NCBI RefSeq assembly: GCF_009769755.1
Contig: NZ_SDWJ01000001.1
Coordinates: 1,488,001 to 1,552,000, forward strand
DNA from: Sphingorhabdus profundilacus
GTDB lineage: Bacteria > Pseudomonadota > Alphaproteobacteria > Sphingomonadales > Sphingomonadaceae
Reading direction: 5' to 3'
Length of the DNA stretch: 64,000 bases
The notes below the pieces were generated by a model. That model saw only the letters and a list, made by a program, of their open reading frames with translations. It made no database searches and was not told the DNA's origin. Both the position numbers and the translations under genes were made by a program. Positions 17,158 through 24,901 of this stretch are shown in pieces (positions within the stretch are counted from its first letter, which is position 1; every line of letters begins with the position of its first letter).

Positions 17158-17454
17158 TCAACGCTGGCGCAGGACGCCGCCTGTCTTGCCATCTACATCC
17201 ACGAATATCACCCGGTCCTTGTTGATGAATTTCAGGCGATATACCTGCGCGGAAGGGTCATATTCCGGGCCAAGATACTGCATCCCCCGCATACGCGGAA
17301 CAACATTGCCTTCAATTTCGCGCAAGGATTTAACCTTACCCTGCTGCATGTCTTCGCGCGCATCATCCTGCTCACCGCGTCGCGCATCAGCAGGCAATGA
17401 TGCGGTAATCGCGGCCAGCATGGCCAAAGACAAAAATAGCGTTCGGTTCAACAT
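17158..17454 (-). CDS. Exported PepSY-like protein
   Basis: 98 aa from the ATG at 17454 (MLNRTLFLSLAML). A signal peptide ends about PADA (residue 24). The rest reads like one PepSY domain: KVKSLREIEGNVV, then YDPSAQVYRLKFI, then VIFVDVDGKTGGVL, the last being the typical PepSY end. Small periplasmic PepSY proteins often sit beside OmpR-type two-component genes, as here, and may modulate proteases or sensors. Family assignment is moderate as the domain is short. Confidence 0.75.
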   Translation of the reverse strand: MLNRTLFLSLAMLAAITASLPADARRGEQDDAREDMQQGKVKSLREIEGNVVPRMRGMQYLGPEYDPSAQVYRLKFINKDRVIFVDVDGKTGGVLRQR

Positions 17455-17591
17455 GGCCCCCAATTATCATTGCGGCTTGAACACAATCTGAATGGTGCAT
17501 CAACCTTTTGTTAGGGTTGATGCGATGCTCAACCGAGTCCGATGACGGCCAGTCTTCTCTTTTCCGCAACGTCAATCAAACCGCAACCAAT

Positions 17592-17615
17592 CCCCCTCCC
17601 GCGTGTGGGAGGGGG
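17592..17615. repeat. CCCCTCCCG hairpin
   Basis: Hairpin CCCCCTCCCGCGTGTGGGAG plus GGGG; a copy of the second palindrome family with one mismatch in the stem. Confidence 0.75.
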
Positions 17616-17683
17616 GTGAGCGGGCCGAAACCCCCGTATCGTCACCCTGAATCCCCCACACCATCAACCTGAATCCCCCTCCC

Positions 17684-17844
17684 GTCACCCTGAACTTGTT
17701 TCAGGGTCCATCGCGCCGCACGCCCACAGCAAGAAAGCAAACCCAACCGCACGTCGCCGCTTGGCGTGCCACGACAAGGCAGAAACGGGCTGATAGATAG
17801 ACCCTGGAACGCAGTCACCGGAGGTGAACCAAGTTCAGGGTGAC
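17684..17844. repeat. Palindrome-ended repeat element (long right arm)
   Basis: Left end GTCACCCTGAACTTGTTTCA as in the array; right end carries the extra CAGTCACCGGAGGTGAA block also seen at 9068-9230, then CAAGTTCAGGGTGAC. Interior keeps CCATCG, AACCGCACG and GGGCTGATAGATAG. Confidence 0.85.
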
Positions 17845-17887
17845 GGTGTCCAAAAAGAATAGCTCCGCGCACTCCCCACAAACCAAT

Positions 17888-17910
17888 CCCCCTCCCGCCT
17901 GCGGGAGGGG
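17888..17910. repeat. CCCCTCCCG hairpin
   Basis: CCCCCTCCCGC / GCGGGAGGGG hairpin followed by TTAGGGGAGGGGG. Copy of the second palindrome family. Confidence 0.8.
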
Positions 17911-17967
17911 TTAGGGGAGGGGGCGGGCCGTAGGTCCGCCGTGCGACCTCGCCGACAACTTAAATCA

Positions 17968-18954
17968 TCAAGGCTGCGCGCCGAAGCTTTCGCCCATGCG
18001 CTCCGCTTTGGGCATGGCACTTTCACTGGGTACGAAACTATGCGAGCCAACTTTCAGCCAGATCAATATCGGCGCGGCCTGATAGATCGACGAATAGGTA
18101 CCAACGATAATCCCGAACGCCATCGCAAGGCTGAAGCCGAAGATGACATCAGGGCCGAAGAACACCAATACCAGCAGGGGCAGCGAAATCGACACGCTGG
18201 TCATCACGGTACGGGCCAAAGTTTCGTTCACCGACAGGTTGAGTAAACCGGCCATATCCATCTTGCGGAATTTCATGAGATTTTCGCGTATCCGGTCATA
18301 GACCACAACGGTATCGTTCAACGAATAGCCGATAATCGTCAGCAACGCCGCGATGATATTGAGGTCAAATTCCAACCCCAAAAGCGAGAATAGTCCAAAG
18401 GTGAGCGTGACGTCGTGCAAAAGCGACCAGATCGCCCCGACCCCGAACTGCCATTCGAACCGTATCCAGATGTAGAGCGATACACCGGCCATTGCGGCCA
18501 ACAGCGCGAGCATCCCCTTGCTGAACAATTCTTCGGAAACTTTGCCCGACACTGAATCGACGCCATCAATCCGCACGCCGGGATAATCCGCCTTCAGCTT
18601 GTTGGTAATTTTTACCGCCATAACATTTGCAAGTTCAGGCTTTTTATCCGCGCCTTCGGGTAGCTTCATGCGAATGGAAACCTGGTTTTCCTTGCCAAAG
18701 CGCTGAATTGTCGGCTCGCCATAGCCGAGTGTCGCGACCTTGGTACGCAATTCTGTCACCGGTGCCGCAGCGTCCTGGGTAAATGTTGCGCGGATCATCT
18801 GGCCACCGATAAAATCGACACCGAAATTCAATCCCTTAGTGGCAACAAGGCCGATCGATGCGATCATCAGCAACAAGCTGATGCCAAAGGCGAAGGTCCG
18901 CCATTTCAGAAAATCGATATTGGTATCGTCCGGAACAAGTTTGAGCAGTTTCAT
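17968..18954 (-). CDS. secF: Protein translocase subunit SecF
   Basis: Membrane subunit that works with SecD to drive late steps of protein export with the proton gradient. 328 aa. First helix at residues 20-40 followed by the family motif GLNFGVDFIGGQMI; later membrane segments carry SVFALIGF-like LLGLEFDLNIIAALLTIIGY and DTVVVYDRIREN, with the C-terminal MTSVSISLPLLVLVFFG. It follows secD with ten bases between, in the usual yajC-secD-secF order. Confidence 0.97.
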   Translation of the reverse strand: MKLLKLVPDDTNIDFLKWRTFAFGISLLLMIASIGLVATKGLNFGVDFIGGQMIRATFTQDAAAPVTELRTKVATLGYGEPTIQRFGKENQVSIRMKLPEGADKKPELANVMAVKITNKLKADYPGVRIDGVDSVSGKVSEELFSKGMLALLAAMAGVSLYIWIRFEWQFGVGAIWSLLHDVTLTFGLFSLLGLEFDLNIIAALLTIIGYSLNDTVVVYDRIRENLMKFRKMDMAGLLNLSVNETLARTVMTSVSISLPLLVLVFFGPDVIFGFSLAMAFGIIVGTYSSIYQAAPILIWLKVGSHSFVPSESAMPKAERMGESFGAQP

Positions 18955-18964
18955 GGCAAATTCC

Positions 18965-20563
18965 TCAGATAACCAATTCTTGCGGGCGGGTGCGCTTGAC
19001 CCAACCGGCGACCCACATGCGGGTCAGCGTCACGGCGGTGAACACGGATGTCACGATACCGATCATCAACACCACAGCAAAGCCGCGGATCGGGCCGGAA
19101 CCGAAGATGAAGAGCAATACCGCCGCGATGACGTTCGTGCTGTTCGCATCGAAAATCGCGCGGCTCGCTTCTTTATACCCGAATTCTATCGCCTGGACAA
19201 CGCGGCGTCCGCGTTTCAATTCTTCCCGGATACGTTCGTTGATCAACACGTTCGCGTCGACCGCCGCACCGATCGTCAAAACGAAACCGGCAATACCGGG
19301 TAGCGTCAACGTCGTGTTCGCTAGCGCCATTATCCCTAAAATAAGGCCGATGTTGATGACGAGCGCCATATTGGCATACATGCCAAAGCGGCCATAGACG
19401 ACGAACATCAGTACCAAAATCGCGGTGGTTCCGATGACCGCTGCCAATATACCGCGCCGGATTGAATCCGCACCAAGGTCCGGACCGACTGAGCGTTCTT
19501 CGACAATCTTCAAATCTACAGGCAGCGCACCGGAGCGCAGCGCAATGGACAGCGCGTTCGCGCTATCGACCGTAAAGCTGCCTGAAATTTGCGAGACACC
19601 GCCAAAAATAGGCTCCTTAATCTGCGGCGCGGAAATGACCTGCCCGTCAAGGATGATGGCGAATAACTTGCCTGTATTCTGCTGTGTCATCCGGGCAAAT
19701 TTCTGCCCTCCTTCACCGTCAAACTGAATTGTGACGGCCGGTTCATTGGTCTGCTGGTCAAATGTCGGGTCGGCCTTGATCAGCTTGTCCCCCGAAATGC
19801 CGCCAAGACGTCGCACGGCAATATTTGGCAGTCCGGTCGGATTTTCAGGGTAAGGCAAAACCTGGCTGCCAACGCGCGCGATACCCTTCGCCGTTTGGTC
19901 CGGATCGGCTTGTTCATCCACCAGTTTGAATTCCAGCTTTGCCGTCTTGCCGATCAGTGCTTTCAATGCCTCAGGGTCATCCAGACCGGGCACCTGAACA
20001 ACGATGCGATTATCGCCTTGCCGAATGATCGTCGGCTCCAGCGTGCCGAGCGCATTAATGCGGCGGTCAATCACGTCTTTTGCGGTATCCATGGCCTGAT
20101 CCAGCGCCGTTTCATCACCTGACCCGGCCGGAGTTAAAACGATACGGTTGCCGTCATTGACGCCCAGATTCCAGTCAGTGCTGCCGGTCGTGTTGCTGAT
20201 AATCGGCAGCAGCGCCTCGCGTGCGGCATCAATTTGCGAACTGTCAGTGACGGTAAAGCTCAACTGGCCATTGGCCCGTGACACGGCATCAATCCCGATC
20301 CGCGGATTAGCCCGGCGCATTGCGGTACGGACATTATCTTCCAGCGATTCCAGCCGCGTTTCCGCCAGTTGCGATGTGTCCGCCTCCAACAGGATATGGC
20401 TGCCACCGGCAAGATCGAGGCCCAGATTGATCGTTGGTGTCGGCAGATATTGCGCCACCTGGGCACGGATGGACATTGGCAAAAGACTGGGGATGGCCAG
20501 CAGCACGCCTGCAAGAACCAAAAGGCTCAACATCCACACACGCCAACGGGGAAAATCTAGCAT
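18965..20563 (-). CDS. secD: Protein translocase subunit SecD
   Basis: SecD, 532 aa from the ATG at 20563, giving MLDFPRWRVWMLSLLVLAGV, the usual start in sphingomonads with GGAAC upstream; a TTG-started longer frame to 20623 adds an unconserved leader. Motif GLDLAGGSHILLE (D1), the periplasmic region with IVVQVPGLDDPEALKALIGK, and the membrane part with AVDANVLINERIREELKRGR and AVTLTRMWVAGW are all present. Acts with SecF and YajC on the periplasmic side of SecYEG. Confidence 0.97.
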   Translation of the reverse strand: MLDFPRWRVWMLSLLVLAGVLLAIPSLLPMSIRAQVAQYLPTPTINLGLDLAGGSHILLEADTSQLAETRLESLEDNVRTAMRRANPRIGIDAVSRANGQLSFTVTDSSQIDAAREALLPIISNTTGSTDWNLGVNDGNRIVLTPAGSGDETALDQAMDTAKDVIDRRINALGTLEPTIIRQGDNRIVVQVPGLDDPEALKALIGKTAKLEFKLVDEQADPDQTAKGIARVGSQVLPYPENPTGLPNIAVRRLGGISGDKLIKADPTFDQQTNEPAVTIQFDGEGGQKFARMTQQNTGKLFAIILDGQVISAPQIKEPIFGGVSQISGSFTVDSANALSIALRSGALPVDLKIVEERSVGPDLGADSIRRGILAAVIGTTAILVLMFVVYGRFGMYANMALVINIGLILGIMALANTTLTLPGIAGFVLTIGAAVDANVLINERIREELKRGRRVVQAIEFGYKEASRAIFDANSTNVIAAVLLFIFGSGPIRGFAVVLMIGIVTSVFTAVTLTRMWVAGWVKRTRPQELVI

Positions 20564-20633
20564 AAATCTGTTCCGAACGGACTGGAAAAAAGGGAATTTG
20601 GGGTCACCCGCCGGGGCGTTCAACCCCGTTCAT

Positions 20634-20960
20634 TCAGTCATTGGCCGCTTTGGTGCCGCGCGACTGGACATTGGCCAAGGTCGATTTCAACGCCTTCACC
20701 CGCACATTCGGGGCGATTTCAACCTCTACATGGTCGTCGGCAACCTTGATGACTTTGCCCATCAAGCCGCCGCCTGTGACCACTTCGTCATTCTTCTGGA
20801 CCGCATTGATCTTGGCCTCATGCTCCTTCGCGCGCTTTTGCTGCGGACGGATGAGGAAGAAATAGAAGACTACGAAAATCAGCAGCAGCGGTATAATCTG
20901 CACAAAAAAAGCAGAACCACCAGCAGCCGGTGCAGCGGCCAAAAAGAGAAGCAAATCCAT
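20634..20960 (-). CDS. yajC: Preprotein translocase subunit YajC
   Basis: Small single-helix partner of SecDF, 108 aa from the ATG at 20960, which has AAGGA at the right distance; a frame six codons longer begins with a weak codon. The helix IIPLLLIFVVFYFFLIRPQQ is diagnostic, then KRAKEHEAKINAVQKNDEVV and TGGGLMGKVIKV. First gene of the yajC-secD-secF operon. Confidence 0.96.
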   Translation of the reverse strand: MDLLLFLAAAPAAGGSAFFVQIIPLLLIFVVFYFFLIRPQQKRAKEHEAKINAVQKNDEVVTGGGLMGKVIKVADDHVEVEIAPNVRVKALKSTLANVQSRGTKAAND

Positions 20961-21141
20961 CGAAAATCCTTGCGACAATAATTTTAAGGCACCGTCATTT
21001 GATCGGTGCGGTGAAACGATCGGGCGCGATTATCACCTGCACCCGTAGGACGCAACGTCAAAGCACCGAAACCGCCTTGCTTTTGCCAAAGCACCACCAT
21101 ATAGGCGCGCTTCCACTGCCCGCAGCGCGGACATTGGCGGT

Positions 21142-21218
21142 CGGGACGTAGCGCAGCCTGGTAGCGCATCACACTGGGGGTGTGGGGGTCGCAGGTTCGA
21201 ATCCTGTCGTCCCGACCA
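21142..21218 (+). tRNA. tRNA-Pro (anticodon GGG)
   Basis: 77 bases including the encoded CCA. Acceptor stem CGGGACG / CGTCCCG; D arm GCGCAGCCTGGTAGCGC; anticodon stem TCACA / TGTGG with loop CTGGGGG giving anticodon GGG; T arm GCAGG TTCGAAT CCTGT. It reads codon CCC (and CCU by wobble). The AT-richer stretch right after it is typical of sites where foreign DNA has entered, though no repeated copy of its 3' end was found in the window. Confidence 0.96.
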
Positions 21219-21743
21219 ATTTTACCAACTCTGCAACGGCCGCTGATTTGCCGCAGTTGGCGCTATTGAAGCGATGCGAAAAAGTCGTATTGGTATGGCG
21301 TACGTTTTTGCAGCATCATCCCACAGATTTCGGTACGGCGCGAAAACGAGCTTTACGCTACAAAAAATACGCAAACACGCGCTGAAAATATATTTTTTGT
21401 TGCTTTACGTCAAAGTGACACGGCTTGGGATTTACACGGTATCTCGGCGGTTCAAAGAGCAGGTTTCGCCGTGGCAGGTTCGCTATCGGACGCCGTCAAA
21501 TCTATTCCCACGTTGCAAGCGGCAATGGAGTTGCGCTTGTCCGCTTTTGGCAGGTTGCTGCATGTAGACGGACTTTTCGGACACCATAGCTTTGCGGTCA
21601 TTCAACTAAGGGCCGTTCATTCCTGAAACCTACCATTCCAAATGCGAAGCACGAAGAGGTCGTGACCGATATTTTATCCGGGTGTTATTGACAATGATTT
21701 AATCCGGGTATAATTTAGGGACTTCAATATTAGGAGCAACAGC
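21219..21743. other. AT-richer region after tRNA-Pro, no convincing gene
   Basis: About 525 bases. Base composition is visibly lower in GC than the flanking sec and holin regions. Open frames here (for example 21274-21567) have no family resemblance and an odd composition. The last 70 bases hold the promoter of the DUF2239 gene. Confidence 0.6.
21672..21714 (+). promoter_or_regulatory. Probable promoter with twin TAATCCGGGT-like boxes
   Basis: TTGACA at 21688-21693 and TATAAT at 21709-21714, 15 bases apart. A near-repeat, TTTATCCGGGTGTTA and TTTAATCCGGGTATAA, lies about 26 bases apart, one copy before the -35 and one between the boxes. The placement is that of a repressor operator over a strong promoter; the regulator is not known. 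Confidence 0.6.
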
Positions 21744-22271
21744 GTGGCATCCAGTTATACGGCTTTTCTCGAAGGAAGGCAGATTGCGGCAGGGGCGCGG
21801 GACGACGTAGCCCGAAGCATCAAAAAGCAGCTATTTGAGCAAGATGGCTCTGTACTCGTGTTCGAGGATGGATCGGGCCGGATCACCGATCTAGATTACC
21901 GGGACGCCGCGCCCCGCGGTGCAGGCCGACCGAAGCTTGGCGTGCAAGCGCGCGAAATAACGCTTCTTCCCCGGCATTGGGAGTGGCTGTCCGAACAGCC
22001 CGGCGGTGCCTCTGCTGCCTTGAGGCGGTTGATTGATGAGGCACGCCGTAAAGGTCGGACCGAGCGCGAGTGCCGGGATGCTGTTTACCGCTTCATGCAA
22101 GCCGCATGTGGCGACATGCCGGGTTATGAAGAGGCGCTTCGTTCGCTTTACTCTAAGCGTCATGAGGAATTTATTGCGACTGTGGGCCAATGGCCAGACG
22201 ACATCAGGCGTTACATTTCCAAACTTCTTACCTCCGCTGAGGATACAAAGAGTGCGACAACATGCGAGTAG
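21744..22271 (+). CDS. DUF2239 family protein
   Basis: 175 aa, GTG start with AGGAGC seven bases upstream. The family pattern is visible: YTAFLEGRQIAAGARDDVA, LVFEDGSGRITDLDYRD, GRPKLGVQAREITLLPRHWE, WLSEQPGGASAALRRLIDEA. DUF2239 proteins are soluble and of unknown function; the GRPKLGVQAREITL part followed by helices is reminiscent of small DNA-binding ribbon-helix proteins, but that is a guess. The stop overlaps the start of the GFA gene, so the pair is co-translated. Confidence 0.88.
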   Translation: MASSYTAFLEGRQIAAGARDDVARSIKKQLFEQDGSVLVFEDGSGRITDLDYRDAAPRGAGRPKLGVQAREITLLPRHWEWLSEQPGGASAALRRLIDEARRKGRTERECRDAVYRFMQAACGDMPGYEEALRSLYSKRHEEFIATVGQWPDDIRRYISKLLTSAEDTKSATTCE

Positions 22272-22654
22272 CTACCTGCCGCTGCGAAAGCCTGAAAGCC
22301 GAATGTACTGGGGAGCCAATACTCATTTCGGTCTGCCATTGTCTCGAATGTAAGCGCCGGACGGGAAGTGCATTTTCAGTGCAGGCGCGGTTCTTGGCAG
22401 AAAATGTCAACGTCATAGGCACGTTTCATACATTCGCACGTACAGCCGACAGTGAACGCAGTCTAACATATCGATTCTGCCCGAGCTGCGGATCAACGGT
22501 CGCTTACCAGATCGACATATTGCCAGATTTCGTGGCTATCCCACTAGGCGCTTTCGGAGATACCGAGCTCCCGGCCCCGGCTTACTCGAGTTACGAACGT
22601 CGGAAGCGCCCTTGGGTTAACATCGAAGGCACTGGAGTGAAACATCACGACTAA
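22262..22654 (+). CDS. GFA family zinc protein (Mss4-like fold)
   Basis: 130 aa. The glutathione-dependent formaldehyde-activating-enzyme fold is recognised by its cysteines: CRCESLKAEC near the start, then VCHCLECKRRTGSAFSVQ and FCPSCGSTVAYQ, which bind zinc. Most proteins of this family have no proven enzymatic role, so formaldehyde detoxification should not be assumed. It overlaps the DUF2239 gene by ten bases (ATGCGAGTAG). Confidence 0.92.
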   Translation: MRVATCRCESLKAECTGEPILISVCHCLECKRRTGSAFSVQARFLAENVNVIGTFHTFARTADSERSLTYRFCPSCGSTVAYQIDILPDFVAIPLGAFGDTELPAPAYSSYERRKRPWVNIEGTGVKHHD

Positions 22655-22904
22655 GCTGACACGTGTTCATTTCCAACGTTTTCAAGCGAGTGCGGAACTC
22701 CAGCGACATTGCTAACCGCGAGCGGTAGCAGTCACCGATTTTTTCTAGAACACGGACGGTCAACTCGCCACACCATTCCAGACTTAAGTCCGCAGACCAA
22801 GCAGCCTAATTCCTCCTCGTTGCTTCGATCAGGTTCCGTACAAAGGGCCCCTTTCCTACAAATAACCATATCGGTTATATCGATTCGCGAAAGTGAGGAT
22901 TGAT

Positions 22905-23453
22905 ATGGCACCTTCTGATATTGACCAACTGATCGACGACCTTATCGCACGCGAGGGGGGTTTTGTGGATCATCCGGCGGATCGCGGGGGCGCGACGCGG
23001 TGGGGGGTTACGGAGGCGGTGGCGCGTGCCCAGGGGTTTGCCGGGGACATGCGGTTTCTGCCGCGCAGCGATGCGGTGGCGATTTACCGGGATGTTTACT
23101 GGACCGTCCCAGCCCTCGACAAGGTCGCAAAACTGGCCCCCTACCTTGCCGCCGAGCTGTTTGACAGCGGCGTCAATATGGGCACCGCAACCGCTGCCGG
23201 ATTTTTGCAGCGCGCGCTGAATGCGCTGAACCGCAATGGCCGGGACTATGCCGATATCCTTGTCGACCGGCAGATCGGCCCAGCGACATTGGCCGCACTC
23301 GCCGCCTTTTTACGCAAACGCGGGGCGGGCGGCGAGGGTGTTTTGCGTAAGGCCATCGAGGCATTGCAAGGCGCACATTATGTCCGCCTCGCCGAAACCC
23401 GCCCTTCGCAGGAGGCCTTTCTCTATGGCTGGCTTGCGAACCGTATTGGATAA
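22905..23453 (+). CDS. Endolysin-like lysozyme, glycoside hydrolase family 108
   Basis: 182 aa from the ATG at 22905, preceded by GTGAGGAT; a slightly longer frame starts at 22893. N-terminal GH108 catalytic region with LIAREGGFVDHPADRGGATR, where the glutamate of REGG is the expected catalytic residue, then WGVTEAVARAQG, and a C-terminal peptidoglycan-binding-like half (AELFDSGVNMGTATAAGFLQ, then VDRQIGPATLAAL). No signal peptide: release would need the holin encoded next. Phage-type lysis gene by family. Confidence 0.93.
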   Translation: MAPSDIDQLIDDLIAREGGFVDHPADRGGATRWGVTEAVARAQGFAGDMRFLPRSDAVAIYRDVYWTVPALDKVAKLAPYLAAELFDSGVNMGTATAAGFLQRALNALNRNGRDYADILVDRQIGPATLAALAAFLRKRGAGGEGVLRKAIEALQGAHYVRLAETRPSQEAFLYGWLANRIG

Positions 23454-23479
23454 ATTTTGAACTTTTCAGGAGACAGACT

Positions 23480-23893
23480 ATGCCCCTTATCGAAAGCATC
23501 ATCGGCCCTGTGGCCAGCCTGATCGACAAGATCATCCCCGACCCCAAGGCGCGCGATGCGGCCAAGCTGGAACTCATCAAGCTGCAAGGCAGTCAGGAGA
23601 TGGACACGCTCCGCACGCAATTGTCGGCGATTCTGGCCGAGGCGCAATCAGCCGATCCGTGGACCAGCCGCGCGCGGCCCAGCTTTCTCTATGTCATCTA
23701 TGCCATGATCCTTTGGGCCATACCGATGAGGCTGATCGCCGCCGTCCGTCCGGAAGCGGCGGCGCACATTGCTGCGGGTATGAACGCTTATCTCAATGGC
23801 TTGCCAGAACCGCTCTATGCGCTTTTTGGGACGGGATATCTGGGATATACGGCGGCCCGCCAATGGGGAAAGGTAAAAGGCGTCGAAAAATAG
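23480..23893 (+). CDS. Holin, 3TM family
   Basis: 137 aa. The start MPLIESIIGPVASLIDKIIP followed by a charged helix (ARDAAKLELIKLQG) and WTSRARPSFLYVIYAMILW is the standard pattern of the 3TMs phage holin family. Two clear membrane segments (about residues 67-90 and 111-127). It follows the GH108 gene by 26 bases with AGGAG upstream, forming a two-gene lysis cassette, with no other phage genes nearby. Confidence 0.9.
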   Translation: MPLIESIIGPVASLIDKIIPDPKARDAAKLELIKLQGSQEMDTLRTQLSAILAEAQSADPWTSRARPSFLYVIYAMILWAIPMRLIAAVRPEAAAHIAAGMNAYLNGLPEPLYALFGTGYLGYTAARQWGKVKGVEK

Positions 23894-23964
23894 TTGCCAA
23901 TAACCGGTTTCATCCGTTACGCCGATGCTCCCTTTAGGGGTTAATGGGATTTAGGAGGAATGAA

Positions 23965-24261
23965 ATGAAAAAATTTGTCGCAACCGCCGCCGCTTTGGCA
24001 TTCACAATCTCGCTTGGTGCATGTGGCCAAAAAGGCGAAGAGGCAGCCGAGAAAACGTCGGAAGCCGTTGAAGCAACAGGCGATGCTGTTGAAGCTGGCG
24101 CTGAAAATGCCATGGACGCTGCTGAAGGCGCTGCGGATAAAACCGCTGAAGCCGCTGGCGACGCAGCCGGTGCAACCGCCGATGCCGCAAAAGACGCGAC
24201 CGCCGCTGCTGGCACTGCGGTTGAAGAAGCCGGTAAGGATATGAAGGAAGCCGCGAAGTAA
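23965..24261 (+). CDS. Small alanine-rich lipoprotein with LEA-like repeats
   Basis: 98 aa from the ATG at 23965, which has a perfect TAGGAGGA upstream. Signal peptide with lipobox (SLGAC, cysteine near residue 20), then a low-complexity amphipathic body of repeats such as EATGDAVEAGAENAMDAAEG, KTAEAAGDAAGATADAAKDA. This resembles LEA-type or apolipoprotein-like helices and small entericidin-like stress lipoproteins. Function unknown. A strong terminator follows. Confidence 0.8.
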   Translation: MKKFVATAAALAFTISLGACGQKGEEAAEKTSEAVEATGDAVEAGAENAMDAAEGAADKTAEAAGDAAGATADAAKDATAAAGTAVEEAGKDMKEAAK

Positions 24262-24281
24262 TTTCGCTACCTTCACATAAG

Positions 24282-24317
24282 AGCCCGCCGTTGCCGTCAG
24301 CACCGGCGGGCTTTTTT
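24282..24317 (+). terminator. Rho-independent terminator after the small lipoprotein gene
   Basis: Stem AGCCCGCCG / CGGCGGGCT around a 12-base loop, then TTTTTT. Ends the transcript of the lipoprotein gene and perhaps of the lysis cassette. Confidence 0.9.
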
Positions 24318-24410
24318 ATGCAGCTGGTCCAAGTTGGCTAGAGACGGATTGACCAATGTTGCCCATCACTCAACACTAACAACCTTCGTCACCTTGAACT
24401 AACAACCTTT

Positions 24411-24552
24411 GTCACCTTGAACTTGTTTCAGGGTCCATGTGTCAGCCCATTCCCGCCGTGCCGTGACAAGCCGAACAGCAACGCACGGTTCGGTTTTCTT
24501 TCAAACCATAGAAGCCGCTGCACGATGGACCCTGAAACAAGTTCAGGGTGAC
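24411..24552. repeat. Palindrome-ended repeat element, inverted orientation, tandem copy 1
   Basis: Ends GTCACCTTGAACTTGTTTCA and CAAGTTCAGGGTGAC. Read on the other strand its interior carries CCATCGTGCAGCGGC, AACCGTGCG, GGCTTGTCACGGCA and GGGCTGACACATGG, the same marks as the 13811-14971 array, so it is the same family facing the other way. Confidence 0.88.
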
Positions 24553-24659
24553 GGGTTTGGAGAGTTCAGGGTGGCGGGATCGGAGAGTATAGGGTGGCGG
24601 GGTTGGAGAGGACAGGGTGGCGCTGCGGACGACGACGTTACCCTGAACTAACAACCTGC

Positions 24660-24801
24660 GTCACCCTGAACTTGTTTCAGGGTCCATGTGTCAGCCCATT
24701 CCCGCCGTGCCGTGACAAGCCAAACAGCAACGCACGGTTCGGTTTTCTTTCAAACCATGGAAGCCGCTGCACGATGGACCCTGAAACAAGTTCAGGGTGA
24801 C
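24660..24801. repeat. Palindrome-ended repeat element, inverted orientation, tandem copy 2
   Basis: Nearly identical to the copy at 24411, displaced by exactly 249 bases, so the element plus about 107 bases of flank (with several AGGGTGGCGGG-type pieces) has been duplicated in tandem. Few mismatches separate the copies, implying a recent duplication. Confidence 0.88.
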
Positions 24802-24901
24802 GGGTTTGGAGAGTTCAGGGTGACGAGATCGGAGAGGACAGGGTGGCGGGGTTGGAGAGGACAGGGTGGCGCTGCGGACGACGACGCTACCCTGATCTCG
24901 G

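Larger units (their letters stand above)
17464..17967. other. Intergenic region with repeats, no gene
   Basis: About 500 bases between pepSY-like and secF genes. It holds two CCCCTCCCG hairpins (17592-17615, 17888-17910), one degenerate and one complete palindrome-ended element (17684-17844). No reading frame with family resemblance is seen. Confidence 0.7.

Noticed and set aside
21274-21567. Possible small gene after tRNA-Pro
   Set aside because: No ribosome binding site, odd composition and no resemblance to any family; left as non-coding.
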